A DNA stretch of 6,451 nt from CALMSM01 sp964534095. Lineage in GTDB: Bacteria > Patescibacteriota > Saccharimonadia > Saccharimonadales > CALMSM01. The notes beneath the pieces were generated by a model, which ran no database searches, was not told the DNA's origin, and saw only the letters and a program-made list of their open reading frames with translations. A program made the translations under genes and the position numbers. The DNA lies in the NCBI GenBank assembly GCA_964534095.1, contig CAZHPF010000057.1:1-6451 (forward strand), read 5' to 3'. This document shows, piece by piece, positions 1-4,778 of this stretch; position 1 is the first letter of the stretch; each line of letters starts with the position of its first letter.

Positions 1-972
1 ATCAACGAAGCCTACGAGGTTCTCAAAGACCAGCAGAAACGCCAGCGCTACGACCAGTTTGGCCATGCCGGTGTCGGTGGGGCGGCAGGTGGCGGTAATC
101 CATTTGAAGGGTTCCAAGGCTTTGGTGGGCAAGGGCAGAACGTTAACTTTGATTTTGAAGATTTAGGGCTTGGCGACCTGTTTGGTAGTTTCTTTGGCGG
201 CGGCAATTCTGGACGCCGCGGTGGCGAAATGCGCGGTAATGATGTTGAGACAAACGTTGACATCAGTTTTGAAGACGCCGTATTTGGCACGGAGGTAACA
301 CTTAAGCTACAGATCGAAGGCGTCTGTGAGCATTGCAAAGGTACGACTGCCGAACCAGGTTATGAACTCAAGACTTGTGATACCTGTAAGGGTAATGGGC
401 AAGTTACCCGCGCGGTACGCACCGTCTTCGGCAATATTCAACAGCAAACAACATGTCCAGACTGTCACGGTAAAGGCAAAATCCCCGAAAAAGTGTGTAG
501 TGTTTGTCACGGTAAAGGTACCCAACGTTCAGCTCAAGAGGTCAACCTCAAAGTCCCTGCTGGCATCGATGACGGCGTGATGATACGTCTGCGCGAGCAT
601 GGCGAAGCGGCTGCGAATGGTGCCCGCGGTGACCTGTACGTGCATATCCGAGTAAAACCTCACAAACACTTTACCCGTGAGGGCACGTTGATTTTGTCTG
701 AAGAACATATCGGTATGGTAGAGGCCACGCTAGGTACTGAAATAGAGGTCGATACGGTTGATGGGCCAATCCGTATGAAAATTCCCGCGGGCACACAGAG
801 CGGTACTGACTTTAAGCTTTCCGGCCACGGCGTTGGTAGCCCGCGTGGTGCCTCACGTGGCTCGCATATCGTAACTATTGTGGTAGACATTCCTACTAAA
901 CTTACCAAACAGCAGCAACAACTATTAGAAGAATTCCAAAAGACTTCCGGCAAAAAAGGCTTCTGGGCGTAG
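1..972 (+). CDS. dnaJ: Chaperone protein DnaJ (Hsp40), 5' end missing
   Basis: Co-chaperone that delivers unfolded clients to DnaK and stimulates its ATPase in the cytoplasm. The window opens inside the J domain: the first residues, INEAYEVLKDQQKRQRYDQF, are its last two helices, so about 45 N-terminal residues including the HPD motif lie upstream. A Gly/Phe-rich linker follows (about residues 20-76), then the cysteine-rich zinc domain with four repeats, CEHCKGTT, CDTCKGNG, CPDCHGKG and CSVCHGKG (about 109-175), then the two beta-sandwich client-binding domains and a C-terminal dimerisation tail ending KKGFWA. All eight zinc cysteines are present; only the last Gly of the first repeat is replaced. 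The visible 323 residues plus the missing part match full-length type I DnaJ. Upstream dnaK/grpE is expected but not visible. No terminator hairpin is evident after the TAG stop. Confidence 0.97.
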   Translation: MNEAYEVLKDQQKRQRYDQFGHAGVGGAAGGGNPFEGFQGFGGQGQNVNFDFEDLGLGDLFGSFFGGGNSGRRGGEMRGNDVETNVDISFEDAVFGTEVTLKLQIEGVCEHCKGTTAEPGYELKTCDTCKGNGQVTRAVRTVFGNIQQQTTCPDCHGKGKIPEKVCSVCHGKGTQRSAQEVNLKVPAGIDDGVMIRLREHGEAAANGARGDLYVHIRVKPHKHFTREGTLILSEEHIGMVEATLGTEIEVDTVDGPIRMKIPAGTQSGTDFKLSGHGVGSPRGASRGSHIVTIVVDIPTKLTKQQQQLLEEFQKTSGKKGFWA

Positions 973-1007
973 TATTCTCCTTGCTTGTATTTTCATTTGT
1001 CCCAGTA

Positions 1008-1018
1008 GATAATACGAT
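1008..1018 (+). promoter_or_regulatory. Possible -10 region for the 39-codon gene
   Basis: Two overlapping -10-like hexamers, GATAAT (1008-1013) and TACGAT (1013-1018), lie just before the ATG at 1024. GATAAT has a TTGTAT box 17 bases upstream (985-990). Neither carries the TG extension seen at other promoters here, so this is a weak call; if real, the transcript would start within about 0-5 bases of the ATG. Confidence 0.3.
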
Positions 1019-1023
1019 CTAAC

Positions 1024-1143
1024 ATGAAACGTCGACAGACTGAACTTGATCAAAAAGGTCTCATTCCTTTGCTGATATGTCTTGTCGTTCTCCTTGTAGG
1101 TGGCATAGCCCTGGCATATCTTCGCGTGCGAGCAGCAAACTAA
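1024..1143 (+). CDS. Small single-span membrane peptide (39 aa), unrecognised
   Basis: A 39-residue ORF in the gap between dnaJ and the rimB-like gene. It starts with a basic, hydrophilic head (MKRRQTELDQKG, 1-12), continues into one long hydrophobic segment (LIPLLICLVVLLVGGIALAY, 13-32) and ends in a short positive tail (LRVRAAN). This head-to-membrane layout suggests one transmembrane helix. The QKG-L-I-P-L junction looks like the start of a type IV pilin-like or class III signal helix, and from memory resembles short KGFIPL-type proteins of Patescibacteria; that is an impression, not a search. No Shine-Dalgarno sequence precedes the ATG; a weak -10-like box does. The compact hydrophobic pattern argues for a real gene, but short length leaves doubt. 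Confidence 0.6.
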   Translation: MKRRQTELDQKGLIPLLICLVVLLVGGIALAYLRVRAAN

Positions 1144-1154
1144 CGCCTTTGCTG

Positions 1155-1183
1155 TTGCGCTACCATCATTATTATGCTATTAT
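1155..1183 (+). promoter_or_regulatory. Promoter of the rimB-rimK operon
   Basis: TTGCGC (1155-1160) lies 17 bases before TATTAT (1178-1183), which carries a TG extension (TGCTATTAT, 1175-1183). A second -10-like TATACT sits at 1187-1192. Transcription would begin near 1190-1199, giving a leader of about 55-63 bases before the ATG at 1253. The leader ends in a weak Shine-Dalgarno-like TAAGGT (1240-1245). No riboswitch-like structure was recognised in it. Confidence 0.6.
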
Positions 1184-1252
1184 ATCTATACTTTACAAAA
1201 ACATAGGTGGCACTACTGGTATTACACAAATATTAAGCGTAAGGTAAAAGTA

Positions 1253-1735
1253 ATGAGCAAGTATCAAGTTATCATAGGCCGCGCCGAACCCATCGATTTA
1301 GTGGGACTGGCTCTTGGTATACCAGCAAAAATTGATACAGGTGCGTTTCGCTCATCGATTCATGCTTCAGCTATCAAGGTACGGTCTATTGATGGCCAGG
1401 AAATGCTTACGTGCAAACTGCTTGGGCACCCATGTGCTGCGGTACCCCGGAGTTTCTCTACCAAAGAGTTCGCTGAAGTGACTGTGCGCAGCAGCAACGG
1501 CCAGGAAGAAGTCCGTTACGAAGTTCGTTTGCGGGTAAAGTTGGGCAACAAGGTGTTTCGTACTAGCTTCACATTGGCCGATCGCACTAACAATCTGTTC
1601 CCGGTTTTAGTAGGAAGGCACGCGCTCAAAAATCGGTTCATGGTCAATGTCGACGTTTCTCATGTAAATCGCCAGCGGCTCCTCAAAGATTTTGGCCTCA
1701 CCGCACCGCGAGGTATAGAGGATTTGGAGGCGTAA
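1253..1735 (+). CDS. RimB-like retropepsin-fold protease (Zn_protease/COG4067 family)
   Basis: A 160-residue protein of the family long annotated as 'ATP-dependent zinc protease' and now seen as having a retropepsin-like aspartic protease fold; the Pseudomonas member RimB cuts poly-glutamate chains added by RimK. The signature is visible: AKIDTGAFRSSIHA at 25-38 with the DTGA catalytic loop at 28-31, and the C-terminal LVGRHAL motif at 119-125 followed by a beta strand FMVNVDVS. Length fits the family. No signal peptide, so cytoplasmic. It is the first gene of a two-gene operon: its stop is two bases from the rimK start and its last codons contain the rimK ribosome-binding site. The ATG at 1253 is preceded by TAAGGT at a usable distance. 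Inference: it trims or reverses the modification made by its neighbour. The physiological substrate is unknown here. Confidence 0.9.
   Translation: MSKYQVIIGRAEPIDLVGLALGIPAKIDTGAFRSSIHASAIKVRSIDGQEMLTCKLLGHPCAAVPRSFSTKEFAEVTVRSSNGQEEVRYEVRLRVKLGNKVFRTSFTLADRTNNLFPVLVGRHALKNRFMVNVDVSHVNRQRLLKDFGLTAPRGIEDLEA
1726..1730 (+). promoter_or_regulatory. Strong Shine-Dalgarno for rimK inside the rimB-like gene
   Basis: GGAGG lies seven bases before the ATG at 1738 and within the last codons of the upstream gene. It fixes the rimK start and shows that this organism does use Shine-Dalgarno pairing for an operon-internal gene, in contrast to the single genes downstream that have none. Confidence 0.85.
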
Positions 1736-1737
1736 TC

Positions 1738-2652
1738 ATGCGTATCGCTATTTTGTCAAACGGCCCGGGGAACTACTCGACCAAACGGCTCAAAGAAGAA
1801 GCATTACTGCGCGGCCACGAAGCGCGGGTGATTAAGTATAAAGACTGTTACGCCGCTATTGAACAAAATAATCCAGTAGTAAAATACATTGACAACGAAG
1901 TGTTACAGGATTTTGATGCAGTAATTCCTCGTATTGCCAGCAGCATGACGCGCTATGGTTCGGCGATTGTACGCCAGTTTGAAATGCAGGGGGTTTACAC
2001 AACGGCCAGCTCAATTGCCATTGCACGCTCCCGTGACAAGCTTCGTACCATCCAACTACTTGCTCGCGCCGGAATCGGTATACCCAAAACGGTGTTTACC
2101 CGAAGTGTGAGCGACCTCGACGACCAAATCGATGACATGGGCGGGTTTCCGGTAATTATAAAGCTTGCCAGCGGTACCCATGGCAATGGCGTGGTGTTGG
2201 CCGAAACCAAAAAAGCCGCCAAGAGTGTAATGCAAGCATTTTACGTTATGGATGACGACGGAACCAACATTCTACTCCAAGAGTTCGTCAAAGAATCGGC
2301 CGGTACTGACATTCGTGCTTTTGTTGTCGGAGGCAAGATAGTGGCAAGCATGAAACGCCAATCTCTTGATGACGATTTCCGCTCAAATATCCATCAGGGC
2401 GGTGAGGGCGTAGTCGTAAAACTAACTGACGAAGAGCGCAAAACCGTACAAAAAGCCGCCAAAGCCATGGGTCTATCTATCTGTGGTGTAGATATCATGC
2501 GCTCTGATCGCGGGCCGTTGGTATTGGAAGTTAACTCAAGCCCCGGTTTCGCTATAGAAAAAGTTACCGGCCGTAACATTGCCAGTCAAATCATTGAATA
2601 CATTGAACAAAATGCAAAAGGCAAGCGTCGTCGCGATCGCATCGGAGCATAG
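1738..2652 (+). CDS. rimK: RimK-type ATP-grasp alpha-L-glutamate ligase
   Basis: An ATP-grasp ligase of 304 residues, close to the 300 of E. coli RimK, which adds glutamates to the C terminus of ribosomal protein S6 and can make poly-alpha-glutamate in vitro. Visible order: N-terminal pre-ATP-grasp domain starting MRIAILSNGPG (1-90); ATP-binding FPVIIKLASGTHGNGV (137-152) with K142 and the glycine loop; QEFVKESAGTDIRAFVVGGK (181-200); NIHQGGEG (217-224); and the metal-binding GVDIMRSDRGPLVLEVNSSPG (250-270) with D252, E264 and N266. The C terminus is basic (KGKRRRDR). Catalytic residues look intact. It is co-transcribed behind the RimB-like protease with a two-base gap, the classic writer/eraser pairing. 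Whether S6 is the target here cannot be told, since rpsF is not in the window and its tail is not known. Confidence 0.95.
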   Translation: MRIAILSNGPGNYSTKRLKEEALLRGHEARVIKYKDCYAAIEQNNPVVKYIDNEVLQDFDAVIPRIASSMTRYGSAIVRQFEMQGVYTTASSIAIARSRDKLRTIQLLARAGIGIPKTVFTRSVSDLDDQIDDMGGFPVIIKLASGTHGNGVVLAETKKAAKSVMQAFYVMDDDGTNILLQEFVKESAGTDIRAFVVGGKIVASMKRQSLDDDFRSNIHQGGEGVVVKLTDEERKTVQKAAKAMGLSICGVDIMRSDRGPLVLEVNSSPGFAIEKVTGRNIASQIIEYIEQNAKGKRRRDRIGA

Positions 2653-2663
2653 ATAAACCTCTT

Positions 2664-2678
2664 CGCGACAGAGTCGCG
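2664..2678 (+). terminator. Short GC hairpin after rimK, weak terminator candidate
   Basis: CGCGAC and GTCGCG form a six-pair stem around an AGA loop, 11 bases after the rimK stop. There is no proper U-run (CTTAT follows), so intrinsic termination would be inefficient. The stem ends four bases before the TG of the next extended -10 box, and occupies the place of its -35 region; it could act as an attenuating stop or as a protein-binding site. Confidence 0.4.
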
Positions 2679-2682
2679 CTTA

Positions 2683-2691
2683 TGCTAGACT
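2683..2691 (+). promoter_or_regulatory. Extended -10 promoter, leaderless arrangement
   Basis: TGCTAGACT (hexamer TAGACT at 2686-2691) ends exactly six bases before the ATG at 2698. A start six to seven bases past the -10 falls on the ATG itself. No Shine-Dalgarno sequence is present. No good -35 hexamer is seen. Confidence 0.6.
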
Positions 2692-2697
2692 GGCAGT

Positions 2698-3192
2698 ATG
2701 TCAGTACTCATCATTCTTGGCTTAATTATGGCCGTACCCTTCGTGCTCGCGGTTTTGTTTCGCGTAAGTGCCGTTTATCTGTTCGTTGGTGTCACGGCTG
2801 GGAATTTGTTTGTGCAGCAGTTCAGCGATGATGCGAGCCTGGTAGTATCGAGCGTAGCCCGAAATGTTGATGCTACCCTTATAGCCAAACTTGCCCTGCA
2901 GTTTTTACCTGTTCTACTTATGCTGCTATTTGCCCGACGTACAGCAAGCAAAAACACCGCTATTTTGCAGGTAGTGCCATTGTTGTTTGTAAGCGCCATG
3001 CTCGCTATTTTGTCACTTACGTTATTGCCTGCTTCGGTAAGCACTGCCTTTTACGAAAGTAGCATCGGCACCCAAGTTCGTGAGGCGGAAGGACTCATTA
3101 TAGGTGCGACAGCCATGTCTCAGCTTTTACTAATATGGTCAACCAAGCCAAAAGAGCATCGCAAAGGCCGTCGTTCTAAGCACAGCCTGTAG
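2698..3192 (+). CDS. Multi-pass integral membrane protein, unrecognised
   Basis: A 164-residue, very hydrophobic protein with about five predicted membrane segments: roughly residues 2-22 (starting VLIILGLIMAVPF), 24-41, 61-80 (IAKLALQFLPVLLMLLFA), 88-110 (LQVVPLLFVSAMLAILSLTLL) and 131-147. Loops carry charge at FSDDAS and ARRTASKN, and the C-terminal tail is strongly basic (KPKEHRKGRRSKHSL), which would place it in the cytoplasm by the positive-inside rule. I do not recognise a family; CvpA-like proteins have a comparable length and layout but no convincing motif is seen. It follows rimK by 45 bases with its own -10 box and hairpin between, so it is probably an independent transcript. It converges on the DUF4234 gene with eight bases between stops. 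Confidence 0.85.
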   Translation: MSVLIILGLIMAVPFVLAVLFRVSAVYLFVGVTAGNLFVQQFSDDASLVVSSVARNVDATLIAKLALQFLPVLLMLLFARRTASKNTAILQVVPLLFVSAMLAILSLTLLPASVSTAFYESSIGTQVREAEGLIIGATAMSQLLLIWSTKPKEHRKGRRSKHSL

Positions 3193-3200
3193 ACAAGAAG

Positions 3201-3566
3201 TTATTGAACAGGATTAGTTGGCGGCAGAGGAGCGCCTGGTGCGGGCGGTACTGAACCGTTTGCGGGTGCAGCCTCCACTTTATTGAACGTATCTTGGATA
3301 ATGCCAATCCCGACGATGCTGGCAAGCCATAACACCAAAAAAGCCAAGATAGTTGATAATTTACTGCCTGTCACGTGTTCAACTCCTTCACAGTATTTCC
3401 AGAGCCACCAGATATTAACAAGGGGGACAATGAGCAGCCACGCCGTAGGGATAGTAGCTCCGCGGGCGTTCATTTCGTTTTTGGTGACCACTTGCCAGTA
3501 AATGCCATAGATACCAAAGGTGATAAGTGTCAGTAGAATGACGGTAATAGGATTTCGTTGTTGCAT
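3201..3566 (-). CDS. DUF4234-type membrane protein
   Basis: A 121-residue membrane protein of unknown function. The N terminus RNPITVILLTLITFGIYGIYW (4-24) is the hallmark of DUF4234: a helix with the L-x-x-x-T-F-G-I-Y-x-I-Y-W pattern. A second helix contains LLIVPLVNIWWLWKYCEGVE (44-63) and a third LSTILAFLVLWLASIVGIGI (70-89). The tail from residue 98 is rich in Pro, Ala and Gly (PPAPGAPLPPTNP) and is probably disordered. Unlike most single genes here it has a clear Shine-Dalgarno site and a short untranslated leader. It is divergent from the tRNA-Lys gene and convergent with the 164-residue membrane protein gene; no terminator hairpin is seen between the two stops. Confidence 0.9.
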   Translation of the reverse strand: MQQRNPITVILLTLITFGIYGIYWQVVTKNEMNARGATIPTAWLLIVPLVNIWWLWKYCEGVEHVTGSKLSTILAFLVLWLASIVGIGIIQDTFNKVEAAPANGSVPPAPGAPLPPTNPVQ

Positions 3567-3571
3567 GAGAG

Positions 3572-3577
3572 CTCCTT
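3572..3577 (-). promoter_or_regulatory. Shine-Dalgarno site of the DUF4234 gene
   Basis: On the minus strand AAGGAG lies five bases before the ATG at 3566. It is a near-consensus site that fixes the start, and a useful contrast to the genes lacking one. Confidence 0.85.
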
Positions 3578-3591
3578 ATGTTTATGGTCTG

Positions 3592-3600
3592 AATATAACA
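3592..3600 (-). promoter_or_regulatory. Extended -10 promoter of the DUF4234 gene
   Basis: On the minus strand TGTTATATT (hexamer at 3592-3597) lies 25 bases before the ATG. Transcription should start near 3585, giving a leader of about 20 bases that holds the AAGGAG site. No -35 match is seen at 16-18 bases. Confidence 0.6.
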
Positions 3601-3629
3601 CACTCTTATAGGCAGCGTCGCCAGAAGTC

Positions 3630-3658
3630 TTGCCAAAACAGAGGTAATTTGCTAAAGT
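3630..3658 (+). promoter_or_regulatory. Promoter of tRNA-Lys
   Basis: TTGCCA (3630-3635, five of six to TTGACA) lies 17 bases before TAAAGT (3653-3658), which has a TG extension (TGCTAAAGT from 3650). Start would be near 3665, about 12 bases before the mature tRNA. It is one of the two best-formed promoters in the window. Confidence 0.75.
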
Positions 3659-3677
3659 TTTGTAGTTACACAACTCC

Positions 3678-3754
3678 GGGCCAGTAGCTCAGCTGGTTAG
3701 AGCACCTGCCTTTTAAGCAGGGTGTCGTGGGTTCAAGTCCCACCTGGCCCTCCA
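3678..3754 (+). tRNA. tRNA-Lys (anticodon UUU)
   Basis: Full cloverleaf of 77 bases. Acceptor GGGCCAG (3678-3684) pairs with CTGGCCC (3744-3750) over seven pairs; D stem GCTC/GAGC; anticodon stem CCTGC/GCAGG around CTTTTAA with anticodon TTT at 3712-3714; T stem GTGGG/CCCAC around TTCAAGT. The 3' CCA is encoded (3752-3754). The discriminator base (position 73, at 3751) is T, whereas E. coli tRNA-Lys has A. It stands alone between its own promoter and terminator. No duplicate of its 3' end, as left by an integrated element, is found elsewhere in the window. Confidence 0.97.
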
Positions 3755-3761
3755 AGATTGT

Positions 3762-3792
3762 AAATAATATCAGATTATGGTATTATTTTTTT
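3762..3792 (+). terminator. Intrinsic terminator of tRNA-Lys
   Basis: AAATAATATCA (3762-3772) pairs with TGGTATTATTT (3778-3788), an eleven-pair, AU-rich stem with one G-U pair and a GATTA loop, running into a T tract (T at 3786-3792). It begins eight bases after the CCA. Confidence 0.8.
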
Positions 3793-3799
3793 ATGTTTT

Positions 3800-3961
3800 C
3801 ACCTGCAGAAGCTATTATCTGTCCACAAAATCGCGAGGAAACGCGAAGATTTTAATGATGCCGTCAAAGAACTTGCTGATGCAGAATTTGGTGAAATTGC
3901 TGTACCCGCTCCCCCGAGGGCGTTTCGTCACTTCGATTACAATCCAGCGCAGGCTTATTAG
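3800..3961 (+). pseudogene. C-terminal remnant of an unrecognised protein
   Basis: From the tRNA terminator to the TAG at 3959-3961 one frame reads without a start codon and looks like genuine protein: from about 3824, HKIARKREDFNDAVKELADA, then EFGEIAVPAPPRAFRHFDYN and PAQAY at the end. The composition (a charged amphipathic helix, then a Pro-rich segment and an aromatic/basic tail) is unlike random reading of this DNA. It has no ATG, GTG or TTG in a sensible place and no promoter, since the tRNA terminator sits immediately upstream. Most likely the tail of a gene whose front was lost by deletion. Family not recognised. The other frame that is open here (ATG at 3777) gives low-complexity, non-protein-like sequence. 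Confidence 0.45.
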
Positions 3962-4082
3962 TCTACGCGGTACTAGTAAGTTGAGCCGCCATAACATTAA
4001 CAACGAACCTTCGTTTTAGTAAAATCATTCCCTTGGGATTTTTTAATTTCCTTACGGTAGACCTCCAAGTACAAACGCTATC
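3962..4082. other. Non-coding spacer
   Basis: I see no gene here. Two imperfect stem-loops followed by T runs (AACGA/TCGTT at 4002-4015, and TCCC/GGGA around 4029-4038 followed by six T) may be worn terminators of the remnant upstream. An open frame from a TTG at 4033 runs into the next gene but its first 35 codons are not protein-like and lie upstream of the likely promoter. Confidence 0.4.
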
Positions 4083-4123
4083 AAAGACTTCTTGTTTCGT
4101 CACTACGCGAACGGAAGTTTTTT
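4083..4123 (+). terminator. Terminator-like hairpin abutting the next -10 box
   Basis: AAAGACTTCT (4083-4092) pairs with GGAAGTTTTT (4113-4122) through ten pairs, two of them G-U; after one bulged T, GTTT (4094-4097) pairs with GAAC (4109-4112). The loop is about 11 bases. Six T (4118-4123) follow, and the last of these is the T of the TG extension of the next promoter. No intact gene lies immediately upstream, so it may be a relic of the lost unit or a transcription shield. Confidence 0.5.
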
Positions 4124-4131
4124 GTTATACT
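4123..4131 (+). promoter_or_regulatory. Extended -10 promoter, leaderless arrangement
   Basis: TGTTATACT (hexamer TATACT 4126-4131, five of six to consensus) ends exactly six bases before the ATG at 4138, with no Shine-Dalgarno site. No convincing -35 box; the hairpin above occupies that region. Confidence 0.75.
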
Positions 4132-4137
4132 TACGCT

Positions 4138-4605
4138 ATGAAAGAAATGCGATTCTCAGTTGAGATAAAAGCCACTAAAGAAAGGGTATGGGATACTCTG
4201 TGGCAAGACGAAACATTCCGGCAATGGGCAGGTATCATCGACCCAGGGACACACATGGTTGGTGATCTGAAAGAAGGCAACAAAGTACAGTTCATTTCTG
4301 CAAACGGGTACGGCGTGACAAGTTTGGTTGAAAAGCTCACGACAAACGAATTTTTGCTGCTTAGACACAGTGCAGATACGCAGGATGACGGAAAACGGGA
4401 ACGTGCCCAAGAGTGGACTGGCGGCAAGGAAAGTTACAAACTTGTAGAAAAAGACAGCACCACGACTTTAACCGTGGCATTTGATGTTCCGCCAGAATTG
4501 GAAGAAATGTTTAAGGTCAGCTATCCCAAAGCTCTAGAGCGAGTTAAAGTATTGGCTGAGTTTAAGATCGCACCAACAAAAAACAGCGCTGGTATACGGA
4601 GATAA
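4138..4605 (+). CDS. SRPBCC / AHSA1-like ligand-binding protein
   Basis: A 155-residue member of the START/Bet v1 (SRPBCC) fold, closest in feel to the AHSA1/ActHSL branch. The opening MRFSVEIKATKERVWDTLWQ is the family's first strand and helix (V/I-x-A-x-x-x-x-V-W-D). It continues with ETFRQWAG, a glycine-rich turn (PGTHMVGDLKEGNKVQF), and ends in the long C-terminal helix ELEEMFKVSYPKALERVKVL (about 122-141) that closes the hydrophobic pocket. These proteins bind hydrophobic small molecules or act as simple enzymes; the ligand is not predictable. The start is set at 4138 because a -10 box ends six bases upstream; the longer in-frame reading from TTG 4033 is rejected. The last 14 or so residues (FKIAPTKNSAGIRR) are not family-like and read into the broken hydrolase tail, so the native C terminus may have been altered. 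Confidence 0.88.
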   Translation: MKEMRFSVEIKATKERVWDTLWQDETFRQWAGIIDPGTHMVGDLKEGNKVQFISANGYGVTSLVEKLTTNEFLLLRHSADTQDDGKRERAQEWTGGKESYKLVEKDSTTTLTVAFDVPPELEEMFKVSYPKALERVKVLAEFKIAPTKNSAGIRR

Positions 4606-4755
4606 GACGCCTATATCCCACAGCAAGAGTTTGAGTATATAGCAGAACGCTCTCACGGCAACGTAATAAAAGTTTCAGGCGGCAAGCATTTTATCGAGCA
4701 AGAGGATTTTCCCGAAATCCTACAGTACGTAGAACGGCAATACTTGAAAATATAG
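4571..4755 (+). pseudogene. Broken C-terminal fragment of an alpha/beta hydrolase
   Basis: Only the end of a serine hydrolase remains, in two frames. The frame of 4580-4606 reads KTALVYGDK, a typical strand before the catalytic acid; the frame of 4606-4755 continues DAYIPQQEFEYIAER, then VIKVSGGKHF and DFPEILQYVERQYLKI. Joined, this gives the pattern G-D-x-D-x-Y-I-P ... G-x-H-F, i.e. the catalytic Asp and His of the RBBP9/YdeN-type alpha/beta hydrolases. One missing base (G) at about 4606 accounts for the shift. The nucleophile elbow (G-x-S-x-G) and the whole front of the protein are absent, so this is a pseudogene even if the shift were a sequencing error. The SRPBCC stop TAA (4603-4605) arises in this junction. 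The promoter of the next gene has taken over the fragment's last codons. Confidence 0.7.
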
Positions 4756-4772
4756 AGTAAATATGTTATGAT
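4744..4772 (+). promoter_or_regulatory. Strong extended -10 promoter with -35, leaderless arrangement
   Basis: TTGAAA (4744-4749) is 17 bases from TATGAT (4767-4772), which has the TG extension (TGTTATGAT from 4764). The -10 ends exactly six bases before the ATG at 4779 and there is no Shine-Dalgarno site. The -35 box lies within the last codons of the hydrolase remnant. This is the most complete promoter in the window. Confidence 0.85.
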
Positions 4773-4778
4773 GTCATT

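Noticed and set aside
48..338. Antisense open frame across dnaJ
   Set aside because: A Pro/Ser-rich shadow produced by the Gly-rich dnaJ codons; no start signals. Other antisense frames over rimK, the SRPBCC gene and the 222-residue gene were dismissed for the same reason.
3678..3754. tRNA-Lys as attachment site of an integrated element
   Set aside because: No second copy of the tRNA 3' end and no integrase gene are in the window; the accessory character of the downstream genes alone is not enough.
3831..3846. TCGCG-AGGAAA-CGCGA hairpin
   Set aside because: It lies within the coding-like remnant (codons for K-I-A-R-K-R-E) and is followed by only four T after a gap; likely chance.
3777..4019. 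80-codon open frame on the plus strand after tRNA-Lys
   Set aside because: It starts inside the tRNA terminator, its product is irregular, and the alternative frame (3800-3961) is far more protein-like.
3921..4104. Direct repeat GTTTCGTCACT about 170 bases apart
   Set aside because: An eleven-base match is expected by chance in a window of this size, and no element is bracketed by it.
4033..4137. Upstream TTG start for the SRPBCC gene, adding 35 residues
   Set aside because: The added sequence is not family-like, it crosses the terminator-like hairpin and the -10 box, and the ATG at 4138 sits at the same six-base spacing as five other genes.
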